From CAMEON01 sp963643175 (GTDB lineage: Bacteria > Bacillota > Clostridia > Oscillospirales > CAG-272): a stretch of 55,702 nucleotides of DNA. Of the stretch, positions 34,096-43,544 are shown one piece after another. The DNA lies in contig CAVIJF010000008.1 of assembly GCA_963643175.1 (NCBI GenBank), positions 1-55,702 of the forward strand. The letters run 5' to 3'. The notes beneath the pieces are model-generated. The model saw nothing but the letters and a program-made list of their open reading frames with translations, did not search any database and was not told where the DNA came from. A program made the translations under genes and the position numbers. Every line of letters starts with the position of its first letter. Positions within the stretch are counted from its first letter, which is position 1.

Positions 34096-36363
34096 ATGGA
34101 ACAACAAACGGTACATGAGAGCATAGATCGCCTGCTGGATATTCTGCGGGCTACGGGCAAGAAATACGACCTTGACAAAATACAGCGGGCATACGACTAC
34201 GCCGCCGGATTGCACGCGGGACAGCGGCGCGCCAGCGGGGAAGCGTACATCACGCACCCCGTGGCGGTGGCGGAGATTGTGGCGGGGCTGGAACTGGACA
34301 CCGATTCCATCTGTGCCGCCCTGCTGCATGACACGGTGGAGGACTGCGGCGAGAAAACCAACACAAAAGAGATTGCCAAGCGCTTCGGGGCAGAGGTCGC
34401 CACACTGGTGGACGGCGTTACTAAAATGGTGGTGCTGCAGGTGGCGGACAAGGAGGAGGCGCACATTGAGAACCTGCGCAAGATGCTGCTTGCCATGTCG
34501 CGGGATGTGCGCGTCATTCTCATCAAACTCTGCGACCGACTGCACAATATGCGCACGCTGGACGCAAAGCCGGAGACAAAACAGCGCCTGACTGCGCTGG
34601 AGACCATGCAGGTCTACGCCCCGCTGGCGCACCGGCTCGGTATGCAGAAGATCAAGCAGGAGCTGGAAAATCTCAGCCTGAAATACCTTGACCCGATCGG
34701 CTATGCGCAGGTGCAGCAGCACATTGAGGAGAAGTACGGTCAGAATCTGGACTTCATCGAGAGCATCCGCAGCATGGTGTACGAAAAGCTGGAGAGCAAC
34801 GGCATCCACTTCACCCTGGAGGGACGCATCAAGACGGTGTACAGCATATACCGCAAGATGTTCAACCAGAACAAGAGCTTCGACGAGATATACGACTTTT
34901 ATGCCATGCGCGTCATTGTGGATACCGAGATGGAATGCTATACCGTGCTGGGCATCATCCACGAGATGTTCAAGTCCGTGCCGGGGCGCTTCAAGGACTA
35001 TATCTCCATCCCCAAGCCCAATATGTACCGCTCCCTGCACACGACTGTCATCGGGCGGGACGGTATTCCCTTTGAGGTGCAGATCCGGACATGGGAAATG
35101 CACCATGTCGCGGAATACGGTATCGCCGCGCACTGGAAATACAAGGCGGGTGTGACCTCCAAGGAGGAGATGGACAAAAAGCTGGAGTGGATTGCCCGGC
35201 TGATTGAGACGGAGGACGGCACGCGCGATCCGGAAGAGTTCATGAAGGCAATCAAGATCGACATCTCGCACGATGAGGTGTTTGTCTTTACGCCCAAGGG
35301 CGACGTCATCTCCCTGCCGCAGGGCGCGACCGTCATTGACTTTGCCTATGCAATCCATTCCGCAGTGGGCAACCGCATGATCGGCGCCAAAATCAACGGT
35401 ATGATTGTGCCCATTGACCGCGTGCTGAACAACGGCGAGATTGTGGAGATACTCACGGCGTCGCCCTCCTCCGGGCACGGTCCCAGCCGGGACTGGTTGT
35501 CCCTTGTCAAAACTGGCGAGGCAAAGAACAAGATACGCCTGTGGTTCAAGCGGGAGCGGCGCTCCGAGAATATACAGGTCGGCAAGAGCATGATAGACGG
35601 CGAGCTGAAGAAGGCGGCGCCCCGGCTGAGCGAGTCCCGCAGGCAGGAGCTGGTGACGGCGGCGGCGCAGAGGAACGGTTTCAACACGGCGGACGACCTG
35701 TACAATGCCATCGGCTACGGCGAGCTGTCCGCGGGCAAGATTCTTCCGAAACTGCTTGAGGATGTGGAGGCGCTCCGCGAAACCGAGGACACTCAGCCCG
35801 TGCCCGACCCGACGCCGGAGGAGGTTGTCACGGCGACGCCGCCGCGGCATCTGCGTTCCGACAGCGGCATTGTCGTGGACGGTGCGGACGGCTGCGTGGT
35901 CAAATTTGCCAAGTGCTGCAATCCCCTGCCGGGGGATGAGGTGGTCGGATTCGTGACAAAGGGCTACGGTATTTCCATCCACAAAATGGACTGCCCCAAT
36001 GCGGTTCAGGGCATGAGCAACCCCGACCAGTCCGACCGCTGGAAGCGTGCGTACTGGGAGGTGCCGGAGACTGCCTCCGACAGCCGCAGTGTGTATGAGG
36101 CACTGATTCAGATACACTCGCTGGATGTAGTGGGCGTGCTGGCGGATGTGTCGGCGGCGCTGGCGGACATGAAGGTGTCCATTCTGTCTGTCAACACGCA
36201 GAAGGCGAGCGGCGGACGCGCTATCATGAATCTGAAGGTCAGCTGCAAAAACGTGGATCATTACAATTCCATTGTCAGCCGCCTGCGTTCGCTGGAGAAC
36301 GTGGTGGATGTTGTGCGCGGGTTTACCGGCTCTGCCAAGGGCGGGGACAAAACCGGCGAATGA
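34096..36363 (+). CDS. rel: Bifunctional (p)ppGpp synthetase/hydrolase Rel
   Basis: This 755-residue long RSH protein makes and degrades the alarmone (p)ppGpp in the stringent response. The HD hydrolase domain has ASGEAYITHPVAVAEI and AALLHDTVEDC with the metal-binding His-Asp. The synthetase domain has GRFKDYISIPKPNMYRSLHTT and EVQIRTWEMHHVAEYGIAAHW. TGS (EVFVFTPKGDVISLPQGATVIDFAYAIHS) and C-terminal zinc-finger and ACT domains follow. Both active sites appear intact. AAAGGACAGG lies ahead of the ATG. The neighbours recJ, dtd and hemZ form the usual clostridial group. Confidence 0.97.
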   Translation: MEQQTVHESIDRLLDILRATGKKYDLDKIQRAYDYAAGLHAGQRRASGEAYITHPVAVAEIVAGLELDTDSICAALLHDTVEDCGEKTNTKEIAKRFGAEVATLVDGVTKMVVLQVADKEEAHIENLRKMLLAMSRDVRVILIKLCDRLHNMRTLDAKPETKQRLTALETMQVYAPLAHRLGMQKIKQELENLSLKYLDPIGYAQVQQHIEEKYGQNLDFIESIRSMVYEKLESNGIHFTLEGRIKTVYSIYRKMFNQNKSFDEIYDFYAMRVIVDTEMECYTVLGIIHEMFKSVPGRFKDYISIPKPNMYRSLHTTVIGRDGIPFEVQIRTWEMHHVAEYGIAAHWKYKAGVTSKEEMDKKLEWIARLIETEDGTRDPEEFMKAIKIDISHDEVFVFTPKGDVISLPQGATVIDFAYAIHSAVGNRMIGAKINGMIVPIDRVLNNGEIVEILTASPSSGHGPSRDWLSLVKTGEAKNKIRLWFKRERRSENIQVGKSMIDGELKKAAPRLSESRRQELVTAAAQRNGFNTADDLYNAIGYGELSAGKILPKLLEDVEALRETEDTQPVPDPTPEEVVTATPPRHLRSDSGIVVDGADGCVVKFAKCCNPLPGDEVVGFVTKGYGISIHKMDCPNAVQGMSNPDQSDRWKRAYWEVPETASDSRSVYEALIQIHSLDVVGVLADVSAALADMKVSILSVNTQKASGGRAIMNLKVSCKNVDHYNSIVSRLRSLENVVDVVRGFTGSAKGGDKTGE

Positions 36364-36477
36364 ACAGCGGGCATCGTCCCGGACCGTCCGCGCGGCGGAG
36401 CGGCGGGACGTTCGCCGCACGTTGCCACCGGCGGAATGCCGGAGAAAGGAATTGCCCCTCGGGGCATGGTACAGCAT

Positions 36478-36957
36478 ATGAAAGCGGTGCTTCAGCGTGT
36501 CAGCGCGGCACAGGTTGATATAGACGGCGAAACGGTCGGCAGAATCGGGAGGGGTTTTTTGGTTTTGCTTGGCGTTGCGCAGGGAGACACCGAGGAGGAC
36601 ATGGAGCGCCTGCTTGCCAAAATACTCCGGTTGCGCGTTTTTGAGGACGAAAACGGCAGGATGAACCGGTCGGTGCAGGACGTCGGCGGCGGACTGCTGG
36701 TCGTGTCGCAGTTCACTCTGCTTGCCAATTACCGGCACGGAAACCGCCCGGATTTTCTCGGCGCGGCGGCACCTGCGGAGGCGGAGCCGCTGTACCGGCT
36801 GTTTCTGGAGCGGGCGGCGCAGACGGTTCCGGTACAGCACGGGCGCTTCGGCGCGGATATGCAGGTCAGTCTGTGCAATGACGGTCCGGTCACGATTGTG
36901 ATGGATTCCGAGGTGCTGAGGCCCGGTGCGGGCACAGCTAAGGAAACGCCGAATTAA
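36478..36957 (+). CDS. dtd: D-aminoacyl-tRNA deacylase
   Basis: Dtd frees tRNAs wrongly charged with D-amino acids or glycine. The 159-residue protein starts MKAVLQRVSAAQVDIDGE, has the active-site SQFTLLANYRHGNRPDF, and the Gly-cisPro motif NDGPVTIVMDSE. The last ~12 residues are additional. ATG 36478 begins the conserved sequence. The nearest strong ribosome site, AAAGGA, lies about 30 bases upstream, but a GCCCC/GGGGC hairpin lies between and would bring it closer. An ATG at 36466 in the same frame is an alternative start. Confidence 0.93.
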   Translation: MKAVLQRVSAAQVDIDGETVGRIGRGFLVLLGVAQGDTEEDMERLLAKILRLRVFEDENGRMNRSVQDVGGGLLVVSQFTLLANYRHGNRPDFLGAAAPAEAEPLYRLFLERAAQTVPVQHGRFGADMQVSLCNDGPVTIVMDSEVLRPGAGTAKETPN

Positions 36958-36999
36958 TCAGCAATGTCTGAAATAACTGTGAGGGAATAGGATTCCGGT

Positions 37000-38535
37000 A
37001 TGAGGCTTTACATTGAAGGACCCGTGAACAAGTACTATGTGCAGACGCTGTGCATGATTTTCTTTCCCGGCGCAAAGTTTTCGGACGAGGCGGAGCCGGA
37101 CGCGGAGATGCCCGCCCTGTGGGTCTCCATGCGGAGCGACGCTGTCCGGACGGAGGAGAATAGCGAGCCGCGGGACGGCGTGACCGTCCGGGCGAAGCTG
37201 TCCTTCCGTGGGGAGCAGGCGGAGGCGGAGCGCAGTTACCCGTACCGTGAGGGGTACACGCGGGAGCGCGTGGAAAAGATTGCCGTCGGGGATGCCGTGA
37301 CCAATGTCTGCGAGACACTGCGCGGGTACCGTCCCGCGTGGGGGATGCTGACCGGCGTCCGCCCGTCCAAGGTGGCGACCGAGCTGCTCCAGCGCGGCAT
37401 GAGCAAGACGCGCGTCAAAAAGGAGCTGGCGCGGGACTATTTCGTCATTCCCAAGAAGGCGAGCCTTGCCACGGAGGTGGCGGTAAACGAGGCACGCCTT
37501 ATCGGGACGCCCGGCAAGCGGGACTGCTCGGTTTACATATCCATCCCCTTCTGCCCGACGCGGTGCGCCTACTGCTCCTTCGTGTCCTACACCTCCAAGC
37601 GCCTGCTGTCGCTCATTCCGGACTACCTTGTGCGGCTGTGCCATGATCTGCGGCAGACCTTTGACCTGATTCACCGGCTGGGGCTGAACCTGCGCACGGT
37701 GTATATCGGCGGGGGTACGCCCACCATTCTGAATCCCGACCAGCTCCGGCTGCTGCTGGGCACGGTGGCGGAGATGACGGATGTCAGCCGTCTTGAGGAG
37801 TTCACGCTGGAGGCGGGGCGTCCGGACACCATCGACGCGGACAAGCTGGCGGTGGCGCGCGCGTTTGGCGTGGGGCGCATCAGCGTCAACCCGCAGATTC
37901 TGTGCGACGAGGTTCTGCGCAGCATCGGACGCGCCCACGACACCGCAATGTTCTTCCGCGCCTACGAGGTCGCGCGGGCGTCCGGGATTCCCGTCATCAA
38001 TACGGATCTGATTGCCGGACTGCCGGGCGACCGGTTTGCCACCTTCTCGGCATCGTTTGACCAGATTATCCGCCTGCACCCGGAGAACATCACAGTGCAT
38101 ACCTTCTGCGTCAAGCGTTCCTCCGACCTGCGGCGTGGAGGTGGGGACATCTACTCCATGCGCGGCGGGGACACCGGAAAATGCGTGGATTATTCGCAGA
38201 TTCAGTGCATCCACGAGGGATATGTGCCATACTATATGTACCGGCAGAAAAACACGGTCGGCAATTTCGAGAACGTCGGATTTGCCCTGCCGGGGTATGA
38301 GGGACTGTACAACATTTACATGATGGAGGAGGTACATTCCATTTTCGCCGTCGGTGCCGGCGCTGTCACCAAGCTGGTGGATTACGCTCCGGCGGACGGG
38401 TCAGCCCGGTACATCAACCGCCTATTCAATCCCAAGTATCCCTACGAGTACCTGGACAGCGACGGGGATGCCGCCATGGCGGAGCAGGCAGACAGCATCG
38501 TGACATTCTACCGGGAACGCGGATTGTCTGAGTAA
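37000..38535 (+). CDS. hemZ: Coproporphyrinogen dehydrogenase HemZ, radical SAM
   Basis: This 511-residue radical SAM enzyme is related to HemN (oxygen-independent coproporphyrinogen III oxidase). The cluster motif is SIPFCPTRCAYCSFVS (CxxxCxxC), then VYIGGGTPTIL and the S-adenosylmethionine-binding TLEAGRPDTI. It has the ~165-residue N-terminal extension that distinguishes HemZ from HemN. It lies downstream of rel-dtd as in many Clostridia. No other haem genes are in the window, so the in vivo substrate is uncertain. AGGGAATAGGA precedes the ATG. Confidence 0.92.
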   Translation: MRLYIEGPVNKYYVQTLCMIFFPGAKFSDEAEPDAEMPALWVSMRSDAVRTEENSEPRDGVTVRAKLSFRGEQAEAERSYPYREGYTRERVEKIAVGDAVTNVCETLRGYRPAWGMLTGVRPSKVATELLQRGMSKTRVKKELARDYFVIPKKASLATEVAVNEARLIGTPGKRDCSVYISIPFCPTRCAYCSFVSYTSKRLLSLIPDYLVRLCHDLRQTFDLIHRLGLNLRTVYIGGGTPTILNPDQLRLLLGTVAEMTDVSRLEEFTLEAGRPDTIDADKLAVARAFGVGRISVNPQILCDEVLRSIGRAHDTAMFFRAYEVARASGIPVINTDLIAGLPGDRFATFSASFDQIIRLHPENITVHTFCVKRSSDLRRGGGDIYSMRGGDTGKCVDYSQIQCIHEGYVPYYMYRQKNTVGNFENVGFALPGYEGLYNIYMMEEVHSIFAVGAGAVTKLVDYAPADGSARYINRLFNPKYPYEYLDSDGDAAMAEQADSIVTFYRERGLSE

Positions 38536-38581
38536 GGCCGGTACCGCAGAAACGGCGGTGCGGCGGCAAGGAGGGAACCGA

Positions 38582-39556
38582 TTGTTCAACCGATATGCAT
38601 CAGAGCAGACCTGTGTGTCTGTCCCGCCATCGTTCGGTACGCCCGGGCAGACGCGGCGGGCGGTGGAAGCGGCGGAGGCGGATTTCGAAGCGCGGCTGAC
38701 TGCGCTGTCTGCCGCTGTCAGCCGTGAATGTGCCGACGGCGACATCCGCATCCTGCGGCTGACGGGACCGACCTGCTCCGGAAAGACCACGGCGGCGGGC
38801 AAGCTGACCGAGGCGCTGGAGGGGGTGGGACTGTCTGTATACCCCATATCCCTGGATGATTTTTACCTTGACCGCAGTGAATTGGAGGCGCGTACCCGGG
38901 TGCGCGGCGGGACGCCGGACTACGATTCCGCGGATACGCTGGATCTCGGCGCACTGGAGGTCTGCGTCCGGGAGCTGCGGGAGACGGGGGAGACCGACCT
39001 GCCGGTGTTCGATTTCGGGACGGGCAGCCGCGTGGGCACGCGGCGCCTGTCCGTTCCTATCGGGGAAAGGCCGGTGTTCCTGTTTGAGGGGATTCAGGCA
39101 CTGTACCCGCCCGTGACGGCGCTGTCTGCCGGCGTACCGTCCCGGAGCGTGTATATTTCGGCTCTGCACGGGCTGGAGGTAGCCGGGGCGACCTTTTCGC
39201 CGGTGGAGTTGCGCCTTCTGCGCCGTCTGGTGCGGGATGAGGCGGTGCGGGACGCGACGCCTGCCTTCACATTGGCACTTTGGGAGAGCGTCCGCGCCAA
39301 CGAGGAAGCCTTCATCCTGCCCTTCGCGGACGACTGTGATTTCCTGATAGATTCCACTATGCCGTTTGAGCTGCATATGCTCAAGCCGTATCTGGAGCGT
39401 CTGTTCCGCACCTACCCTGTGACCGACCGCTATGCCGCGCAGGCAGAGCGCCTCTTTGCCGCTCTCCGTGCCGTGGAGGGCATTCCATCCTTTTACCTGC
39501 CCGCCGGGGCGCTGTATCGGGAGTTCATCCCGCTGTGTCTGGAGGACCGCAGGTAA
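38582..39556 (+). CDS. Uridine kinase-like P-loop kinase
   Basis: This 324-residue protein of the uridine kinase/phosphoribulokinase superfamily has Walker A LTGPTCSGKTTAAGKL near residue 60. YPISLDDFYLDRSEL and DFGTGSRVG...FLFEGIQALYP follow, the substrate-binding segments of nucleoside kinases. It probably phosphorylates a nucleoside or a similar small molecule. The C-terminal ~100 residues are a helical extension of clostridial type. The start is TTG 38582 because AAGGAGG lies seven bases upstream; an upstream ATG would overlap that site. Confidence 0.82.
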   Translation: MFNRYASEQTCVSVPPSFGTPGQTRRAVEAAEADFEARLTALSAAVSRECADGDIRILRLTGPTCSGKTTAAGKLTEALEGVGLSVYPISLDDFYLDRSELEARTRVRGGTPDYDSADTLDLGALEVCVRELRETGETDLPVFDFGTGSRVGTRRLSVPIGERPVFLFEGIQALYPPVTALSAGVPSRSVYISALHGLEVAGATFSPVELRLLRRLVRDEAVRDATPAFTLALWESVRANEEAFILPFADDCDFLIDSTMPFELHMLKPYLERLFRTYPVTDRYAAQAERLFAALRAVEGIPSFYLPAGALYREFIPLCLEDRR

Positions 39557-39648
39557 ACGGACAGTCGCCCTCTCCCTGCCGCCTTTCTGCATACCCTCGC
39601 CTCCCGGCGCATACCATCAGGTAATGCCCTGCTGTCCGGAGGTGTGCT

Positions 39649-39815
39649 GTGAAGTCTGCCAATGCCTGTTTCCCCGAAAACCGCACCCGCACGGCGGTAA
39701 ATTCCTCCATGGGGTCAGCCTGTTTACGCTGTCCGCAGTGGTGACCAAGGCTGTCGGGCTTGCCTACCGGATTCCCATGCTCCGGGTACTCGGCGCGCCT
39801 GCCCACCGGGCACTG
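39649..39815 (+). pseudogene. Remnant of a SpoVB/YabM-type lipid flippase
   Basis: A good ribosome site (CCGGAGGTGTGCT) precedes GTG 39649, whose frame is soon lost. In another frame the segment GKFLHGVSLFTLSAVVTKAVGLAYRIPMLRVLGA is the typical N-terminal first membrane helix of MurJ/SpoVB family flippases. The remaining ~13 membrane helices are absent. It sits immediately upstream of mazG, exactly where Bacillus has yabM before yabN (mazG). So this is a nearly erased orthologue. The flanking parts of 39557-39876 show nothing else. Confidence 0.75.
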
Positions 39816-39876
39816 TCGCGGCGGCAGCCTGCCTGCCCGCAGTACAATATTTCAAAAACGGAAGGACGAACCGAAC

Positions 39877-40734
39877 ATGACATCTGAATTGCAGAATGCA
39901 AGCCGCGAGGAAAAAGTCAGCTACCTGCTGTCCCGCAGGAGCGGCAGCTACTCGTTTGAAGATCTGGTACTTATCACGGAGCTTTTGCGTGCCCCCGGCG
40001 GCTGTCCGTGGGACATGGAGCAGGATCACCACAGCGTCCGCAACAACCTGATTGAGGAGACTTATGAGGTCGTGGAGGCAATTGACCGGGAGGATCCGGT
40101 TCACCTGCGCGAGGAACTGGGCGACCTGCTGCTGCAGGTGGTGTTCCATGCGCGTATGGAGGAGGAAACGGGACGCTTCAACATGGACGACGTGGCGAAT
40201 GACATCTGCGAGAAGCTGATATACCGCCACCCGCACGTGTTCGGTCAGGTGCACGTGGACAACAGCGAGCAGGTGCTCTCCAACTGGGAAAAGCTCAAGG
40301 GCGTGGAAAAGCGTGCGGAGCGCGTCACCATGACGGATCAGCTGCGTGCAATCCCCGCTATGGAGCCGGCACTCATGCGGGCGCAGAAAGTAGGGCGTAA
40401 GGCGGAGTGCTTCGACTTTGCAGATGCCGACGAGGTGTATGCCAAATTGGAGGAAGAAATTGCCGAGGTGCGGGCGGCGTCGGCGTCCGGTGACGGCGCG
40501 GCGGTGGAGGAGGAGATGGGCGATCTCCTGCTGACTGTGACCAGCCTTGCGCGCAAGCTCGGCGTGCAGTCGGAGGAGGCACTTACGCACGCGACGGACA
40601 AGTTCATTGACCGCTTTGAGCGGGTCGAGCAGACGGTCCGTGCACGCGGGGAAACCATGTCGGAACTGTCCATGAACCAGCTTAACGCCGTGTGGGACAG
40701 CATCAAGCACGCGCCGGAGGACGGGCAGGCGTGA
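39877..40734 (+). CDS. mazG: Nucleoside triphosphate pyrophosphohydrolase MazG
   Basis: MazG hydrolyses NTPs or abnormal dNTPs to monophosphates. The 285-residue protein has two MazG modules. The first is APGGCPWDMEQDHHSVRNNLIEETYEVVEAI with REELGDLLLQVVFHARM; the second contains KLEEEIAEVRAA and EEEMGDLLLTVTSLARKLG. Metal-binding EExxE and ExxD motifs are visible in both. It lacks the N-terminal methylase domain of Bacillus YabN. The ATG follows AAGGACG. Its stop overlaps the GTG start of the next gene. Confidence 0.94.
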   Translation: MTSELQNASREEKVSYLLSRRSGSYSFEDLVLITELLRAPGGCPWDMEQDHHSVRNNLIEETYEVVEAIDREDPVHLREELGDLLLQVVFHARMEEETGRFNMDDVANDICEKLIYRHPHVFGQVHVDNSEQVLSNWEKLKGVEKRAERVTMTDQLRAIPAMEPALMRAQKVGRKAECFDFADADEVYAKLEEEIAEVRAASASGDGAAVEEEMGDLLLTVTSLARKLGVQSEEALTHATDKFIDRFERVEQTVRARGETMSELSMNQLNAVWDSIKHAPEDGQA

Positions 40735-42137
40735 GCGGTGCCGTTCTGATGACTCCGCCATGCGCCGTCCGTGTGGGCGACGCGGTGACGCTGCATATTC
40801 TGCAGACCGAACGCTTCAAGACCGCCCGACTGAGCCTTTCCGCCGTCCTGCCCGCAGACCCGGTGCTGTCGCCGCGCATGACGTTGCTGTTCGGCGTTCT
40901 GCGGCGCGGGAGCCGCGGATTTCCCAGCCAGCTGCATCTCAACCGGCGGCTGGACGAGCTGTACGGCGCTACGCTGACAATCCGTAATTTCCATGCCGGC
41001 GACCGGCAGGTGCTCGGCTTTACCGCCGAGATGCTGGACGACGCCTGCCTGCCTGCCGCCGACAGGGGGATGGATATTTTGGGCGGCGTCACCGACCTGC
41101 TTGCCCGCCTTTTGCTGGAGCCGCTGACCGATGAGGACGGCGTTCTGCGCCGCCGGTCGGTGGAGCAGGAAAAGCAGGCGCTCTGCGATGCCATTCTGGC
41201 GGACCGCAATCAGGCACGCAGCTACGCCGAGGGGCGGATGCGGCACATCCTGTACGGGCAGGAGCCGAGCGGCGTCTCACTGTTCGGGCGCCCGGAGGAC
41301 ATCCGGACGGTGACGGCGGAACAGCTGACGGCACTGTGGCGGTCGTTCCTTGCCTGTGCGCGGCTGGAGGTGTTCTATGTGGGGAAAGCCTCGCCGGAGA
41401 CGCTGGAGGCGCACTGGCGGGCGGCGTTTTCCGCACTCACCCCTGCCTGCCGTGCTCTGCCGCCTACACTGCCCCATGCGGTGCCCGCCGTGCCGCGCCG
41501 CGTGGACGAGGCGCGCAGTCTCTCGCAGGGGCGGCTTTGCATGGGCTGGTCGTCGGGCATTACCCAGTCCGGGGGCAGGGAACTGCTGCCCGCCGCCATC
41601 CTGTTCAACGAAATGCTGGGCGTTATGCAGGACAGCCTGCTGTTCCGCCACGTGCGGGAGAAGTTGGGACTGTGCTACTACTGTGATTCGGCGTTTTTCG
41701 GCTCCAAGGGCGTGCTCACCGTCTCCTGCGGCGTGGCGCCCGCCAACCGGGCGGCGGCAGAGAACGCCATCCGCACGCAGGCGGAGGGCGTCGCGGCGGG
41801 ACGGTTCACGGCGCACGATCTGCGGCTGGCGAAGGCGTCCTACGGGAACGCTTTCCGGCAGATACCCGACAGTTCCTGCGCTCTGGAAAACCTGTGGTTC
41901 GGGCGGGTGCTGAATCGCACGGAATCGGAGGACGACGGCACAGCCGGTGCGCCCGACACGCCGGAATCCCGGTTGGCAGAGGTGCTGGCGGTTGACAGGC
42001 GTCAGCTGATGCGTGCGGCGGCACGCTTTGCACCCGACACGGTATACTTTTTGGGGAGTGAACCGGGCACGCCGGACGGCGCGGAAGACGATGGGCTGTC
42101 GGACTGCGACTGTCCGGACGAGGACGAGGAGGACTGA
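40731..42137 (+). CDS. M16-family peptidase-like protein YmfF (non-catalytic partner)
   Basis: This 468-residue protein has the M16 fold but no HxxEH zinc motif (the region reads LLFGVLRRGSRGFPSQLHLNRRLDELYGA). It should be the inactive partner of the next gene's product, as in Bacillus YmfF/YmfH. The C-terminal half includes LPAAILFNEMLGVMQDSLLFRHVREKLGLCYYCDS, typical of the family. The tail is acidic. The start is GTG 40731, overlapping the mazG stop with GGAGGACGGG upstream. Confidence 0.88.
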   Translation: MSGAVLMTPPCAVRVGDAVTLHILQTERFKTARLSLSAVLPADPVLSPRMTLLFGVLRRGSRGFPSQLHLNRRLDELYGATLTIRNFHAGDRQVLGFTAEMLDDACLPAADRGMDILGGVTDLLARLLLEPLTDEDGVLRRRSVEQEKQALCDAILADRNQARSYAEGRMRHILYGQEPSGVSLFGRPEDIRTVTAEQLTALWRSFLACARLEVFYVGKASPETLEAHWRAAFSALTPACRALPPTLPHAVPAVPRRVDEARSLSQGRLCMGWSSGITQSGGRELLPAAILFNEMLGVMQDSLLFRHVREKLGLCYYCDSAFFGSKGVLTVSCGVAPANRAAAENAIRTQAEGVAAGRFTAHDLRLAKASYGNAFRQIPDSSCALENLWFGRVLNRTESEDDGTAGAPDTPESRLAEVLAVDRRQLMRAAARFAPDTVYFLGSEPGTPDGAEDDGLSDCDCPDEDEED

Positions 42138-42140
42138 GCA

Positions 42141-43508
42141 TTGGAATCTGCATCATTCCGGCTGCACGAATGCCCGGAGTTGGGCGAGCGCTTCTATGAG
42201 GCGCATCACCCGTCCGGACTGCGCATACTGGTCTGTCCGAAGGATATGTCCGTGACGTATGCCGCGTTGGGCGTGCCCTGCGGTTCCTTCGACCGCACCC
42301 GCGGCGAACCGGCAGGCGTGGCGCACTTTCTGGAACATAAAATGTTTGAGACGGTGCGGGGCGGGGACGCCGAAAAGACATTTGCCGCGCTGGGCGCGGA
42401 GGTCAACGCCTATACGACCTACGACAGGACGGTTTACCTGTTCTCCTGCACGCAGAGTCGTCAGGGCAGCTTTGACCGGGCACTGGCAGCCCTTCTGCGC
42501 ATGACGGCGGGTCTGCATATCACGCCCGAATCGGTCCGCCGGGAGAAGCGCATCATCCGGGAGGAAATCCGCATGGGCGCCGATGACCCGTGGGAGGTGT
42601 GTGCCAATCTGCTGCTCCGGTCGCTGTACCGCACCCACCCCATCCGGGGCGACATATGCGGAACCGAGGCGTCGGTCGGGCGCATTACGCCGGAGATACT
42701 GCGGGACACCTTTGCCGCCCGCTACGGGCGGAACGGCATGACGCTGGCTGTCTGCGGGCAGGTCACGCCGGAGCAGGTGCTGGCGGCGGTGGATGCCTGC
42801 CCCGGCTTGCGCCGGCAGTCTGCCCGGCGAAAAACCGCCCCGCCGGCGCCCCGCCCGGTGCGGGAGCCTGCCGCCGTATACCGGGAGCGTGCCCTGCAGG
42901 ATATGCGGCGGGATGCGGGCGGGAGCGGCTCCGGGGATGAGCCGTCCGGCGCCGGGCTGTCCGGTTGCAAACCGTCCGGTTGCAAACCGGTGTTCTCTCT
43001 GGGCGTCAAGGACGCGGACATTCCGACCGATCCGCAGGGGATGCTCCGGCGCGATCTGTGTATGTGCATCCTGTCCGAGATGCTGTTCTCCTGTTCGGAG
43101 GACTTCTACAACGACCTGTATGAGTCTGGTCTGGTCACGCCGGGCGTGTCCTACGGCACTTCCATCGGGCGCGGGTACGCCTTCTACGATTTTATGGGCG
43201 AGTCCGACGATCCGGAGGCGGTGTATGCAGGCTTTCTTGCCCGCGTGGAGTGCCTGACGCGCGAGGGGCTGCCCCGCGATGCCTTTGAACGCAGTCGGCG
43301 CATCCAGTATGCCGACTACGTGACCGGCTTTGACTCTGCCGAAGGCATCGGCGGCTCGCTTCTGTCCTACGCGATGGACGGGCTGTCGCTGTATGATTTC
43401 CTGCCCACGGCGGCATCCGTTACGTTTGAGGAGGTGGAGGCACTGTTCCGCCGCACCTTCCGTCCGGGGCAGTACGCATTGGCGGTGGTGTATCCGCCCG
43501 AAACATAG
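42141..43508 (+). CDS. M16-family zinc peptidase YmfH
   Basis: This 455-residue protein has an intact zinc motif in EPAGVAHFLEHKMFE (HxxEH) and the downstream Glu in REKRIIREEIRM. Family blocks AFYDFMGESDDPEA and LSLYDFLPTAASVTFEEVE follow. It likely works as a heterodimer with the preceding YmfF-like protein to degrade peptides. TTG 42141 is the start; GAGGAGG lies eight bases upstream, inside the end of the previous gene. A low-complexity insert with a duplicated SGCKPSGCKP occurs near residue 275. Confidence 0.92.
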   Translation: MESASFRLHECPELGERFYEAHHPSGLRILVCPKDMSVTYAALGVPCGSFDRTRGEPAGVAHFLEHKMFETVRGGDAEKTFAALGAEVNAYTTYDRTVYLFSCTQSRQGSFDRALAALLRMTAGLHITPESVRREKRIIREEIRMGADDPWEVCANLLLRSLYRTHPIRGDICGTEASVGRITPEILRDTFAARYGRNGMTLAVCGQVTPEQVLAAVDACPGLRRQSARRKTAPPAPRPVREPAAVYRERALQDMRRDAGGSGSGDEPSGAGLSGCKPSGCKPVFSLGVKDADIPTDPQGMLRRDLCMCILSEMLFSCSEDFYNDLYESGLVTPGVSYGTSIGRGYAFYDFMGESDDPEAVYAGFLARVECLTREGLPRDAFERSRRIQYADYVTGFDSAEGIGGSLLSYAMDGLSLYDFLPTAASVTFEEVEALFRRTFRPGQYALAVVYPPET

Positions 43509-43544
43509 GGAACCGCGAATATCACGGAAACGAGGATTAACAGT

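Noticed and set aside
33433..36840. A very long minus-strand open frame opposite recJ, rel and dtd
   Set aside because: It is the shadow of three well-supported genes and crosses their borders; composition is Arg/His/Val-rich without motifs.
42950..43000. Internal repeat in the YmfH gene (SGCKPSGCKP) as a functional element
   Set aside because: A short low-complexity duplication in a loop; no sign of function.
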